Position numbers and translations under genes: made by a program. Positions 26,110 to 35,743 of a stretch of 64,000 bases of DNA are shown piece after piece. Origin of the DNA: Salipaludibacillus sp047795645 (GTDB taxonomy: Bacteria > Bacillota > Bacilli > Bacillales > Salisediminibacteriaceae); assembly GCF_047795645.1 (NCBI RefSeq), contig NZ_CP181045.1:4836001-4900000 (forward strand), written 5' to 3'. Position 1 is the first letter of the stretch; every line of letters starts with the position of its first letter. Under the pieces are notes generated by a model. The model was given only the letters and a program-made list of their open reading frames with translations. It had not been told where the DNA came from and did not search any database.

Positions 26110-27618
26110 ATGGAAAAAAAGTATGTACTTGCATTAGACCAAGGAACGACTAGTTCAAGGGCAATTTTATTTAACAAAGAGGGAAAAATCGTTGATACTG
26201 CTCAGAAAGAATTTAGACAAATATTTCCAAAACCAGGTTGGGTAGAGCACAATGCAAATGAAATCTGGTCGTCGGTTTTAGGGGTTATTGCGGAAGTTCT
26301 AAGTAATCAAAATGTTTCAGCAAAACAAATTGCTTCGATAGGAATTACGAATCAGCGTGAAACAACAGTTATTTGGGAGAAAGAAACTGGTATTCCTATT
26401 TATAACGCACTTGTTTGGCAATCTCGTCAAACAGATCCAATTTGTGAAGAATTAAGAGAGAAAGGATACAGTGAGCTCTTTACAGACAAAACTGGACTTT
26501 TAATTGATGCTTATTTTTCTGGGACAAAAGTTAAGTGGCTGTTAGATAACGTTGAAGGCGCAAGAGAAAAAGCAGAAAGTGGAAAACTATTATTTGGCAC
26601 AATTGACACGTGGCTAATTTGGAAACTGTCGGGTGGAAAAGCGCACGTTACTGATTATACAAATGCTTCACGGACATTAATGTATAACATTCATAAGTTA
26701 AAATGGGATGATGAATTATTAGATATACTAGGTGTTCCAAAGTCAATGCTACCTGAAGTTAGACCATCTTCTGAAGAGTATGCGAAAACAGTCGATTATC
26801 ATTTCTTTGGTGAAGAGGTGGCGATTGCAGGCGCAGCTGGAGACCAGCAAGCAGCATTGTTTGGACAAGCATGTTTTGAAAAAGGAATGGCGAAAAATAC
26901 GTATGGTACTGGTTGTTTCATGTTAATGAACACAGGAACAGTAGCAGTAAAGTCAAAACACGGATTGCTAACTACAATTGCTTGGGGAATTGATGGAAAA
27001 GTAGAATATGCCCTTGAAGGAAGTATTTTTGTAGCTGGTTCAGCTATTCAGTGGTTACGAGACGGGTTAAGGATGATAAAATCTGCACCTGAAACAGAAG
27101 GTTACGCTTCTAAAGTAGCGTCTACTGATGGAGTGTATATCGTTCCTGCATTTGTAGGATTAGGAACGCCATATTGGGACAGTGAAGTCCGTGGTGCCAT
27201 GTTTGGACTGACTCGAAGTACCGAAAAAGAACATTTCATTAGAGCAACATTGGAATCTTTAGCATATCAAACAAGAGATGTCATCGAAGCAATGGAAGCA
27301 GATTCAGGTATTGATGTTAAAACACTTCGTGTAGATGGAGGTGCTGTAGCTAACAATTTCTTAATGCAATTCCAAAGTGATATTATGAATGTACCGGTTG
27401 ATCGACCGGACATTCAAGAAACAACAGCTTTAGGGGCTGCTTATCTTGCTGGTCTCGCTGTTGGTTTTTGGGATAATAAAGAGGAGATCGCTCAGCAGTG
27501 GCACATTGACCGTACGTTCAAGCCAGACATGGAAGACGATGTTAGAGAAGGATTGTATGATGGATGGAAAACAGCTGTCGACGCAACAATGAAATTTAAG
27601 AAACAGAAGAAAAAATAA
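26110..27618 (+). CDS. glpK: Glycerol kinase
   Basis: Phosphorylates glycerol to glycerol 3-phosphate with ATP. 502 residues of the FGGY family. Seen: N-terminal phosphate loop DQGTTSSRAILF (10-21), GGAVANNFLMQF and ETTALGAAYLAG. His231 in YHFFG corresponds to the histidine phosphorylated by HPr of the PTS in Gram-positive glycerol kinases, so PTS activation is likely. Coupled to glpF (12-base gap). Confidence 0.97.
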   Translation: MEKKYVLALDQGTTSSRAILFNKEGKIVDTAQKEFRQIFPKPGWVEHNANEIWSSVLGVIAEVLSNQNVSAKQIASIGITNQRETTVIWEKETGIPIYNALVWQSRQTDPICEELREKGYSELFTDKTGLLIDAYFSGTKVKWLLDNVEGAREKAESGKLLFGTIDTWLIWKLSGGKAHVTDYTNASRTLMYNIHKLKWDDELLDILGVPKSMLPEVRPSSEEYAKTVDYHFFGEEVAIAGAAGDQQAALFGQACFEKGMAKNTYGTGCFMLMNTGTVAVKSKHGLLTTIAWGIDGKVEYALEGSIFVAGSAIQWLRDGLRMIKSAPETEGYASKVASTDGVYIVPAFVGLGTPYWDSEVRGAMFGLTRSTEKEHFIRATLESLAYQTRDVIEAMEADSGIDVKTLRVDGGAVANNFLMQFQSDIMNVPVDRPDIQETTALGAAYLAGLAVGFWDNKEEIAQQWHIDRTFKPDMEDDVREGLYDGWKTAVDATMKFKKQKKK

Positions 27619-27668
27619 GCCTAATTATATAATATATAAGTATTATATGGTATAATTAGATTAAATTA

Positions 27669-27756
27669 ATGAATGGGTCTGGAGATATGGAGAGACCATA
27701 GCACTCGAGCGTAAAGGAATTTCTTTTACGTGAGGGTTGCTGTGGTCTCTTTTTTC
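27669..27756 (+). promoter_or_regulatory. glpD leader with GlpP-dependent terminator
   Basis: TGGAGATATGGAGAG (27679-27693) repeats the glpF leader motif. The 13-bp stem AGAGACCATAGCA / TGCTGTGGTCTCT (27691-27703 and 27738-27750) contains an inner hairpin and ends in TTTTTT. Antitermination by GlpP is expected from the B. subtilis glpD precedent. Confidence 0.8.
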
Positions 27757-27843
27757 CTTTATTTTGAGAAAAATATGTATTACTAAAGACTTAAACTACT
27801 TTTTAAATCTTAACTAGTAAACCTATTGAGAGGATGATTTAAT

Positions 27844-29508
27844 ATGGTAAAACCTTTTTCAGCTGTACAAAGAGAATCTTATTTAGAACATATGAGTGAA
27901 AATGAACTAGATATTTTAGTGATTGGAGGCGGTATTACGGGAGCTGGGATTGCACTGGATGCAACGTCTAGAGGTCTATCAACAGGTTTAGTTGAAATGC
28001 AAGATTTCGCAGCTGGTACATCGAGTCGTTCAACGAAATTGGTGCATGGTGGTTTAAGGTATTTAAAACAATTTGAATTTAGAATTGTTGCTGAAGTTGG
28101 AAAGGAAAGGGCAATCGTTTATGAAAATGCCCCGCATGTGACGAGTCCTGAATGGATGCTACTTCCAATTATTCAAGGGGGAACGTTTGGTAAAGCTTCC
28201 ACTTCCTTAGGGCTAAAAGTGTATGATTTTTTAGCCGGAGTAAAGCGAGGCGAGCGTAGGAAAATGTTAAATAAAACAGAGACAATGGATAGGGAGCCTT
28301 TACTTCGTCAAGATACCCTAAAGGGTGGGGGAGTATATGTAGAGTATAAAACAGATGATGCAAGACTTACGTTAGAAATTTTAAAAGAAGCTATTTACCA
28401 AGGGGCGCAAGCAACGAATTATACAAAGGCTGAATCACTTATCTATGAAAATGGAAAAGTTAAAGGTGTTAAAGTGAAGGATCTTGTCTCAGGAAAAATA
28501 TATAGTTTACATGCTAAAAAAGTTGTGAGTGCTGCAGGACCTTGGGTAGATGAGCTAAGAGAAAAAGATCGTTCAAAAAAAGGGAAATACCTCCACTTAA
28601 CGAAAGGTGTTCACATTGTGATCGACCAATCGCGATTTCCTTTGAAACAAGCAGTCTATTTTGATACAGAAGATGATGGAAGAATGATGTTTGCCATTCC
28701 TAGAGAAGGAAAGGCGTATGTTGGAACAACGGATACTCACTATTTAGAGAATATTGCTACTCCACATATGACTGAAAAAGACATGGATTATATCCTTGAT
28801 GCAGCGAACTATATGTTTCCATCTGTTCATTTGAATCGTGAAGATGTAGAATCTAGCTGGAGTGGACTTCGTCCGCTTATTCATGAAGAAGGAAAAAGTA
28901 CTTCAGCAATCTCTAGAAAAGACGAGATTTTTGAGTCCTATAGCGGCCTGCTTTCGATAGCTGGAGGGAAACTGACAGGCTATAGAAAAATGGCAGAACG
29001 GATTGTTGATCTTGTTGGTCGTGAGCTAGGTAACAAGGAAAAATGTAAAACAGAGAAAATGACTCTATCTGGAGGAGATGTTGGAGGTTCAGATGAACTT
29101 GACAACTTTATTGAAAAATGGACAAAAAAAGGAAAGGACCTCGGCTTAACTGAAACAGAGGCCAAAAGATTGTCAAATCTTTATGGGTCAAATGTTCAAC
29201 GAGTATTTGAAATAATTGAGACACAAGGAAGTGAAAGTAAACATTATGATTTACCAGTTAGTGTTTTTGCCTCTCTAATATATGGTATTGAAGAGGAGAT
29301 GGTCGTTTCACCGATTGATTTTTTTAATCGGCGAACGAGCGCCTTGTTCTTTGACATTCGTTATGTTCGACAATGGAAGACAGGGGTGATTAAGTATATG
29401 ACGGATCGCTTCCATTGGACTGAAGAAGAAAGAGACAAACATATTGAAGTATTGGAAGAAGAAATCTATTATTCGACAAATCCTGTGGAAACAAGAGAAA
29501 AAAATTAA
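27844..29508 (+). CDS. glpD: Aerobic glycerol-3-phosphate dehydrogenase
   Basis: Membrane-associated flavoenzyme oxidising glycerol 3-phosphate to dihydroxyacetone phosphate and passing electrons to menaquinone. 554 residues, usual length. FAD-binding motif VIGGGITGAGIALDATSRGL at residues 24-43, then GTSSRSTKLVHGGLRYLK and near the middle AAGPWVDELR. Preceded by its own GlpP leader. Start follows GAGAGGATG. Confidence 0.97.
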   Translation: MVKPFSAVQRESYLEHMSENELDILVIGGGITGAGIALDATSRGLSTGLVEMQDFAAGTSSRSTKLVHGGLRYLKQFEFRIVAEVGKERAIVYENAPHVTSPEWMLLPIIQGGTFGKASTSLGLKVYDFLAGVKRGERRKMLNKTETMDREPLLRQDTLKGGGVYVEYKTDDARLTLEILKEAIYQGAQATNYTKAESLIYENGKVKGVKVKDLVSGKIYSLHAKKVVSAAGPWVDELREKDRSKKGKYLHLTKGVHIVIDQSRFPLKQAVYFDTEDDGRMMFAIPREGKAYVGTTDTHYLENIATPHMTEKDMDYILDAANYMFPSVHLNREDVESSWSGLRPLIHEEGKSTSAISRKDEIFESYSGLLSIAGGKLTGYRKMAERIVDLVGRELGNKEKCKTEKMTLSGGDVGGSDELDNFIEKWTKKGKDLGLTETEAKRLSNLYGSNVQRVFEIIETQGSESKHYDLPVSVFASLIYGIEEEMVVSPIDFFNRRTSALFFDIRYVRQWKTGVIKYMTDRFHWTEEERDKHIEVLEEEIYYSTNPVETREKN

Positions 29509-29592
29509 CGTGATACCTCTTTACTATAGGCTAAAATATGAGTATAACTAGAAGTATGTATAATTGCCTATAAAATTTAAGGAGGAAGTTAA

Positions 29593-31326
29593 ATGGAATG
29601 GAAGAATCAATATGAACGATGGAAATCTAAAATAAATCTCAACGAAGATTTAAAAAAAGAGTTAGTGACATTTGAAAACGATGGAAAACATTTAGAGGAC
29701 AGTTTTTATAAGAACCTTGAATTTGGAACAGGTGGTATGCGCGGAGAAATTGGACCTGGGACAAATAGAATGAATATCTATACGATCCGAAAAGCATCTC
29801 AAGGGTTAGCAGACTTTATTAAGCAAGCAGGAGACGAAGCGGTGGCCAAAGGAGTCGTTATCGCTCACGATAATCGAAGGATGTCGAAAGAATTCGCATT
29901 AGAGTCTGCTTGTACTTTCGGAGCAAATGGGATTAAGACATACTTGTTTAAAGAACTTCGTCCGACTCCTGAATTGTCTTTTGCTGTTCGTGAGTTGGAG
30001 ACCTACTCTGGAATTATGATTACAGCGAGCCATAATCCTCCTGAATACAATGGATTCAAAGTTTATGGAGATGATGGTGGACAGCTAGTTCCTGCAGATG
30101 CTGATTTACTCATCAAAATGGTCGATGCTGTCGAGGATGAGTTGGAAGTGAAAACCGCGGATGCAATGAAGCTAGAGAAAGACGGTTTGCTTGAATGGGT
30201 CCTTGAAGATGTAGATAAAGCTTATGAAGATGAATTAAAATCAGTAGTGTTAGATCATGGCCTTATTCGTGAAGTAGGCAGTGATTTGTCTATTGTCTTT
30301 ACGCCTCTTCATGGAGCGGCGAATATACCAATGATGCGAGCATTTGATCAAAATGGCTTTTCAAATGTTCATATCGTGGAGGAACAGGCAGTGCCAGATC
30401 CAGAATTCTCGACTGTTCGTTCCCCGAATCCGGAAGAGCACGATGCATTTGAATTAGCGATTAAGCTAGGCGAAAAAACAAATGCGGATGTTTTAATTGC
30501 AACAGACCCGGATGGTGACCGTGTTGGTTTAGCATCTAAAAATAAGGATAATACATATGAAGTATTATCTGGGAATCAAACAGGGGCATTATTGCTTGAT
30601 TATTTATTAAAAAAGAAAAAAGAGATGGCTAAAATCCCTGAAAACGGTGTTGTAATCAAAACGATTGTAACATCAGAATTAGGAAGAACAATTGCACAAG
30701 CTTATGGGTTAGAAACATTAGATGTATTGACGGGTTTCAAATTTATTGGTGAGAAGATTCGACAATTTGAATCTACGAAAGAGCATGAGTTTTTGTTTGG
30801 ATATGAAGAGAGTTTCGGCTATTTAATTAAACCTTTTGCGAGAGATAAAGACGCAATCCAAGCAGGAGTTTTAGCTGCAGAAATGTGTGCCCATTATAAA
30901 AAGCAGGGATTGTCTCTTCATGAAGGATTAGAAACTCTTTATGAAACATATGGTTACTATTATGAAGATTTAGTTTCCTTTGTATTTAAAGGGAAGGCTG
31001 GAGCAGAGAAGATACAGCGAATTATGTCCGTTTTCCGAGATGAGATTTCAAGCGGTGAATTGGCAGCTAATATTGAGTTTGTTGAAGACTATCAAACAGG
31101 AACACGACATGTGATTGAAGAGGATAAAGCGGAAGTAATAGATTTACCGACATCTAATGTACTGAAAATGATATTAAAAGATGGATCGTGGTATTGTTTA
31201 CGTCCATCGGGAACGGAACCAAAAATCAAATGTTATATAGGTGTAAAAGAAAGTTCTTCAGAAAGCGCGAAGGTACGTTTAGAACAAATTAAACAGGAAT
31301 TAGTTTCGAAAATTGAAGCAATATAA
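29593..31326 (+). CDS. pgcA: Phospho-sugar mutase (alpha-phosphoglucomutase)
   Basis: Interconverts glucose 6-phosphate and glucose 1-phosphate (PgcA/YhxB), supplying UDP-glucose for lipoteichoic acid anchors and other glucosylated envelope polymers. 577 residues. Phosphoserine loop TASHNPPEYNGFKVYG (about 140-155), metal loop DPDGDRVG, sugar loop FGYEESFGYL and phosphate-binding RPSGTEPKIK near the C-terminus. In B. subtilis it is also directly after glpD. Confidence 0.95.
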   Translation: MEWKNQYERWKSKINLNEDLKKELVTFENDGKHLEDSFYKNLEFGTGGMRGEIGPGTNRMNIYTIRKASQGLADFIKQAGDEAVAKGVVIAHDNRRMSKEFALESACTFGANGIKTYLFKELRPTPELSFAVRELETYSGIMITASHNPPEYNGFKVYGDDGGQLVPADADLLIKMVDAVEDELEVKTADAMKLEKDGLLEWVLEDVDKAYEDELKSVVLDHGLIREVGSDLSIVFTPLHGAANIPMMRAFDQNGFSNVHIVEEQAVPDPEFSTVRSPNPEEHDAFELAIKLGEKTNADVLIATDPDGDRVGLASKNKDNTYEVLSGNQTGALLLDYLLKKKKEMAKIPENGVVIKTIVTSELGRTIAQAYGLETLDVLTGFKFIGEKIRQFESTKEHEFLFGYEESFGYLIKPFARDKDAIQAGVLAAEMCAHYKKQGLSLHEGLETLYETYGYYYEDLVSFVFKGKAGAEKIQRIMSVFRDEISSGELAANIEFVEDYQTGTRHVIEEDKAEVIDLPTSNVLKMILKDGSWYCLRPSGTEPKIKCYIGVKESSSESAKVRLEQIKQELVSKIEAI

Positions 31327-31340
31327 TGACTATTTTAATG

Positions 31341-31375
31341 AAAACAGAAGTCTATCAATGACTTCTGTTTTTTTT
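31341..31375 (+). terminator. Terminator of pgcA
   Basis: AAAACAGAAGTC / GACTTCTGTTTT stem followed by an eight-T run. Confidence 0.93.
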
Positions 31376-31585
31376 GAGGTATAATTTATCTAAAATTTCT
31401 TCTTGAAATCGGGATAATTCCAAAAATATTTAACTTTTATCGAAAGATATTACAATAATAAATCAAATTGTCATAAAAAAGGTTTTTATTAATGGAAAAA
31501 AACAGGGGACTTATGATAAACTTAATACGTTAGTAAAAATAGGGCATAGTTAATTTTTAAAAGAATGTTAGGTAGGCGTTGTGAA

Positions 31586-31774
31586 ATGTGCTTTAAAAAA
31601 TCATTAATGGTTCAAATGGAAGCGAAGCGTCAGCTAATGATTCTTGCCGCTAATAAATATGGATTCACTTCTTCAGAAACCATTCAATATAGTCAAGAAT
31701 TAGATCAGTTATTGAATCTATATCGACATACTACACAATCAAGTGAAGATAAAAAGATCAGTTGCACAAATTAA
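31586..31774 (+). CDS. Spo0E-like aspartyl-phosphate phosphatase
   Basis: A small protein (62 residues from 31586) of the Spo0E family, which dephosphorylates Spo0A-P and delays sporulation. The signature SQELDQLLNLY is present, with the upstream helix EAKRQLMILAANKYGFTS. The upstream frame to ATG 31565 has no ribosome site; GGTAGG 9 nt before 31586 is only moderate, so the start is not certain. It may counteract the histidine kinase at 8586-10439 through the Spo0A phosphorelay (inference). Confidence 0.82.
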   Translation: MCFKKSLMVQMEAKRQLMILAANKYGFTSSETIQYSQELDQLLNLYRHTTQSSEDKKISCTN

Positions 31775-31822
31775 GCCACTCTTATTTACTAAAAGAGGGG
31801 TAGGTTCGATAATAGGCATTAA

Positions 31823-31860
31823 AAACATCGTATTTAGTGGATCTTTCACGGTGTTTTTTT
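31823..31860 (+). terminator. Probable terminator of spo0E-like gene
   Basis: AACATCGT / ACGGTGTT stem with a long loop, followed by TTTTTTTA. Confidence 0.5.
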
Positions 31861-31907
31861 ATGCTTTTGCAAAGTAATAGTATTCTACTTCATGTTTAGC
31901 TCCCATA

Positions 31908-32804
31908 CTAATTTCTCATTCTCTTTGGCGCTTTTGTTGATAAATACACACCAGACAAGACGACAATACCCCCGATTATTTGTGAGGAAGTGATGTTTTC
32001 ACCTAATAAAGTGATTGCCATCGCAGTTGTGAAAATAGGTACTAAATTGAAAAAAATAGATGCTTTTCCAGGTCCAATTTCACTAACACCACGATACCAT
32101 AGTAATAAAGAGATTGCTGACGGAAAAATCCCGATATAAGCTAAACCAAGGAGGATCTCTTTTTGGAAGAGGTTTGGAATTCCCAAGTAATAAGTTTCAA
32201 TCAATGCGATTGGCATAAGGATGATTGTTCCGATTACCATTGTCACGACTAGTCCTGCAATTGCGGGAAATTTATAGCTGTGTAGCTTGATTATAATGGA
32301 GTAAATAGCCCAGCATATAATCCCGAAAAGCATAATTAAATCTCCTCGATTAAATGTTAGCGTAGTAAGAACACTCCAGCTCCCCTCTGTTATAATTGCT
32401 AATATTCCTGCAAAGGACAAGATAATTCCGAACAGTTGTATTTTAGATAAGGATTCACGCAAAATAAAAAAGCCAAGGATGGCTGCAACCGTCGGAGTTA
32501 ATGCGTCTACAATGGAGGCGTTAATTGAACTCGTAAAATTAACTGCCCAATAAAGACTTGAATTAAATAGAACAATCCCAGAGATAGATAGACCTAATAG
32601 GGGTTTCCATTCGTTTCTCCAAAGAGCTTTTTGTTTAATTAGTGTTTTTATACAAAACGGAAGAAGGATGAGAGATCCAACGGCAAAACGGAAAAAAGCT
32701 AAAGTAAAGGGAGGAATAATTCCTTCAAAGGCTTTTCCGACAATGAAGTTCCCAGAGAAAAAAAGCATGGCAATAGCTAGTAATAAGTATGGATGAATAC
32801 GCAT
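31908..32804 (-). CDS. EamA/DMT-family exporter
   Basis: Drug/metabolite transporter superfamily permease, 298 residues with ten membrane helices in two EamA repeats (AIAMLFFSGNFIVGKAF... and IMLFGIICWAIYSIIIKL...). These usually export amino acids, metabolites or toxic compounds; substrate cannot be deduced. The ATG at 32804 has GGAGG 8 nt upstream; the extended frame to 32906 lacks one. It is transcribed toward the spo0E-like gene. Confidence 0.9.
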   Translation of the reverse strand: MRIHPYLLLAIAMLFFSGNFIVGKAFEGIIPPFTLAFFRFAVGSLILLPFCIKTLIKQKALWRNEWKPLLGLSISGIVLFNSSLYWAVNFTSSINASIVDALTPTVAAILGFFILRESLSKIQLFGIILSFAGILAIITEGSWSVLTTLTFNRGDLIMLFGIICWAIYSIIIKLHSYKFPAIAGLVVTMVIGTIILMPIALIETYYLGIPNLFQKEILLGLAYIGIFPSAISLLLWYRGVSEIGPGKASIFFNLVPIFTTAMAITLLGENITSSQIIGGIVVLSGVYLSTKAPKRMRN

Positions 32805-33058
32805 TTTCAAAACCTCCAATTCAACAAGTATAACATAGGCACGGAGTATTTTTTGATTAGCGTAGGAGTAAGAAAAGTGAAGTAAGGGGAGGATACCAAA
32901 CTTCACTTCTGAGACGTATCATTTTAAATTTTATCGTTTTCCGCCAGAAGACTCCCTCTTCAATCGCGAGAAGGGCTTTTAGCCATGGCGGTTGGCGATA
33001 GCCAACAGACTCACCTCATGATATGATTAGAACATACGTTTGCAAATGAGGTGATGTC

Positions 33059-34227
33059 ATGTTAGTAAAAAAAGCGTTCAAATTTCGTATTTTTCCTAAT
33101 CCGAAACAAGTCGAGCTCATTCATAAAACGCTCGGTTGTTCAAGATTCGTGTTCAATTTCTTCCTCAGTAAGCAGAAGCAAAAAGACGCTTACTGGTACA
33201 TCGTCGAAGAAATGGTGCAAACCGGTCATCTCCCTTCAAATAACTGGAAAGGAGAGTTTTTCAACAAATACGCGTCAGTTAAGGCGGTTCGCCAATTAAA
33301 AGAGCATTATCCTTTTTTAAAAGAAGTGGATAGTATTTCCTTGCAAAAGTCCGTTGAAAACCTCGCTGATTCTTACCAAAGGTATTATAAAAAACAAAAC
33401 AAAGCTCCTAAGTTTAAAAGTAAAAAGAACAAGATACAGTCCTATGTCACGAAGCACACCAATGGAAATATCGCTTAGGTAAACACATCAAGTTGCCGAA
33501 GCTTGGTCTTGTTCGGTTTTCTAAAAGTCGTGACGTGGATGGGCGAATCATAAATGTGACCATACGACGCAATCCAAGTGGTAAGTACTTTGTGTCAATC
33601 TTAGCTGAAACAGACGTCGTTGAGATGCCGAAGACAAACACCAGTACAGGCGTTGATCTAGGACTAAAAGACTTCGCTATCCTTGCAGATGGAACAAGAT
33701 ATAGAAACCATCGTTATTTTAAGTCGTTAGAACAAAAGGTAGCAAAGGCTCAACAAGTTCTATCAAGGCGAGTTATTGGTTCTAGCAACTGGAACAAGCA
33801 ACGAATCAAGGTCGCTCGAATTCACGAAAAGATTGAAAATAAGCGGACAGATTTCTTGCATAAGACCTCGACGGATATCATCAAAAACCACGATATTATC
33901 GGAATGGAGAGTCTGCAAGTATCGAACATGATGAAAAATAAGAAAACAGCTCAATCAATCGCTGATGTATCTTGGTCTCAATTTAAGAGCCTGTTGAAAT
34001 ATAAAGCTAAATGGTACGGGAAGACGGTGGTGGAAGTGAGCAAAACCTTCCCTAGCTCACAACGTTGTTCACGTTGCGGCTATAAAAACAAAGACGTTAA
34101 AGATCTGAATGTGCGTGAGTGGACGTGTGTTTGTGGCATGCATCACGACCGCGATATGAACGCAGGATTAAATCTCAAACATGAAGCTATAAGGCTTCTA
34201 ACCGTCGGTGCGACGGGGCTAGCCTAA
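33059..34227 (+). pseudogene. tnpB: TnpB RNA-guided nuclease gene, frameshifted
   Basis: TnpB, the RuvC-like nuclease ancestral to Cas12. The first part (33059-33478) holds the N-terminal helical region (AFKFRIFPNPKQVELIHKTL). The reading then shifts by one base near 33473-33475, where NGNIA meets a stop, and continues in another frame with LGKHIKLPKLG. The rest keeps RuvC-I Asp in GVDLGLKDF, RuvC-II Glu in IGMESL, the zinc ribbon CSRCGYKNK...CVCG and RuvC-III Asp in HDRDMNAGLN. A one-base loss explains it, though the junction may be a few bases shorter than in relatives. All catalytic residues remain, so the lesion is probably recent or a recoding site. Confidence 0.85.
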
Positions 34228-34311
34228 TCAAAACTTTCGGTTACGAAGGTGTTCTTAGGAATCCCCCACTTCAAACAGTTCGCAAGAGCAGTTAAGTGGC
34301 GGGTACTTCAA
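34150..34311 (+). ncRNA. Probable omega (right-end) RNA scaffold of the tnpB element
   Basis: In IS200/IS605 elements the guide RNA covers the 3' part of tnpB and the right end, with the guide just beyond the element. Here the right end ends at 34311 and the presumptive guide would begin TTATTATCAGGTG at 34312. Extent is estimated from family knowledge, not from a visible processing site. Confidence 0.4.
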
Positions 34312-35015
34312 TTATTATCAGGTGTTTGCATAAGATGATGAATCCCAACTGTTTGTTCGACAGGAAGGACAAAGGAAATCCCTTTACCAGGTTCATTAAT
34401 TTTCACATCTTCTTCAATTGCATTTAATACGTCTTTAGTAGAGCTCTTTTTAATTAATGTGAGTACGACATCTTTTTCTGGCTCAATCGCAATCGATAAA
34501 AGCTTTGCTTTCTCATGAACGCCGCTTCCACGGCCAGTAAGAACTGTTCCTCCCTCAGCACCTCCGCGTGTTGAAGCATCTATTACTTTTCCTGCATTAC
34601 CTTTATTTACGATCGTCATAATTAAATCGAACCCTTTGTGTTTAATATCATCGGTCATTTCTTCTAAGTCCTCCTTTACTTTTTCTTCATAGTCCATATG
34701 AGCGATCCCAATCGTTTTCTTTATATCGACAATAAAGCCGATTCCTTTTCCTTGCTCGTTTAATTTCACTTCATCAATAATTCTATCTAAAACAGTAGGT
34801 AAAATATCTTCAGGAACCAAGCTTAAAATAATTTCTTTTTCATAGAGAGCTTCAAGGCCAAAAACCTTCTTTTTCTCATGAATTCCTCTACCAATTCCTA
34901 TTAAGACAGTGCCACCTTCAGCACCACCCTTTTTTGATGCTTTCATGACATATTTTGCCCTTCCTTTTTTTACAATGGTCACTAAGAGCTTATTGTCTTT
35001 TTTTATTGTAGTCAT
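34308..35015 (-). CDS. Tandem PII-like signalling protein
   Basis: A 235-residue cytosolic protein made of two PII (GlnB-like) domains. Repeat 1 has KGRAKYVMKASKKGGAEGG (17-35) and GKGIGFIVDI (89-98); repeat 2 has KGNAGKVIDASTRGGAEGG (138-156) and GKGISFVLPV (210-219). Both end in T(I/V)GI-x-H. PII trimers bind ATP/ADP and 2-oxoglutarate and control transporters; here a fused pair may form a pseudo-hexamer face. It is last in an operon with two DUF1538 membrane proteins, overlapping the previous gene by 4 bases (ATGA), so it probably regulates them. Its stop codon lies in the transposon end. Confidence 0.85.
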   Translation of the reverse strand: MTTIKKDNKLLVTIVKKGRAKYVMKASKKGGAEGGTVLIGIGRGIHEKKKVFGLEALYEKEIILSLVPEDILPTVLDRIIDEVKLNEQGKGIGFIVDIKKTIGIAHMDYEEKVKEDLEEMTDDIKHKGFDLIMTIVNKGNAGKVIDASTRGGAEGGTVLTGRGSGVHEKAKLLSIAIEPEKDVVLTLIKKSSTKDVLNAIEEDVKINEPGKGISFVLPVEQTVGIHHLMQTPDNN

Positions 35016-35743
35016 TGTTCGACCCGCTCCTTTTGTTTATATATCAAGCCTAGTATGAGCACTGATAAGATCGGTGTCAAGGCTACCAGAGCAATCATGC
35101 CAAACCCATCCATCAGAGGGTCTCTTCCTTCAGTAACAGAGGCAACACCGACGCCAATAGCCATAATAAAAGTGACTGTCATTGGTCCTGTTGCAACACC
35201 ACCAGCATCAAATGCAATTGAAATAAATTGATCCTTTGAGATGAAAAGTAAAATCATGACAAGTGCATATCCTGGGGCAATGAACCACCAAAGTGGCAAC
35301 CCTACTAAAATACGGAACATTGATAGAGCAATGGAGACTCCAACACCTAGAGAAAGAGTAATTAACATAACATTTTTAGAAATCGACCCAGCTGTAACTT
35401 TTTCGACTTCATAATTCAATATCCGAATTGCAGGTTCAGCAAACGTTGCTACTAATCCAAATAAAAAACCTAACGTTGGAAGAAGAATTAACGTATTTTC
35501 TCTTTCACCTAACAGTTCACCAATTGCTTCACCGGCAGGAAAAAAGCCGACTTCAACCCCTTGAAGAAATAATACTAAACCTGCAAAGGTAAAAACTAAC
35601 CCAACAAAAATGTTTTTAATTTTTTCTTTGTCTAATTTTAAAAAGAAAAATTGAAAGACAAAAAAGAATATCATTAATGGTAAGATAGCCATGGCAACTT
35701 CAACTAATACGTGGTCTATATTTTCAAACAAGTCGAGAATCAT
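35012..35743 (-). CDS. DUF1538 membrane protein (second half-subunit)
   Basis: A 243-residue integral membrane protein with about seven membrane helices. DUF1538 marks: ATFAEPAIRIL (about 99-109) and the conserved FDAGGVATGPMT (178-189), which in a membrane setting looks like a re-entrant substrate or ion site. It is homologous to the product of the preceding gene. In other bacteria DUF1538 proteins often carry both halves in one chain, so here the transporter appears split. Role unknown; association with PII-like genes suggests nitrogen- or carbon-linked transport (inference). Confidence 0.83.
   Translation of the reverse strand: MILDLFENIDHVLVEVAMAILPLMIFFFVFQFFFLKLDKEKIKNIFVGLVFTFAGLVLFLQGVEVGFFPAGEAIGELLGERENTLILLPTLGFLFGLVATFAEPAIRILNYEVEKVTAGSISKNVMLITLSLGVGVSIALSMFRILVGLPLWWFIAPGYALVMILLFISKDQFISIAFDAGGVATGPMTVTFIMAIGVGVASVTEGRDPLMDGFGMIALVALTPILSVLILGLIYKQKERVEQ

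Larger units (their letters stand above)
32935..34311 (+). mobile_element. IS200/IS605-type tnpB-only element (IS1341-like)
   Basis: The unit holds a tnpB reading frame, a left end with short hairpins (GGCTTTTAGCC and GGCGATAGCC region, 32970-33006), and a right end GGAATCCCCCACTT...AAGTGGCGGGTACTTCAA typical of this family. The right edge is placed at 34311 from that conserved end; the left edge near 32935, after TTTAT, is an estimate. No tnpA is present, so it would need a transposase in trans. Confidence 0.78.

Noticed and set aside
33059..33478. A separate 139-residue gene
   Set aside because: It is the N-terminal part of TnpB, cut by the frameshift.
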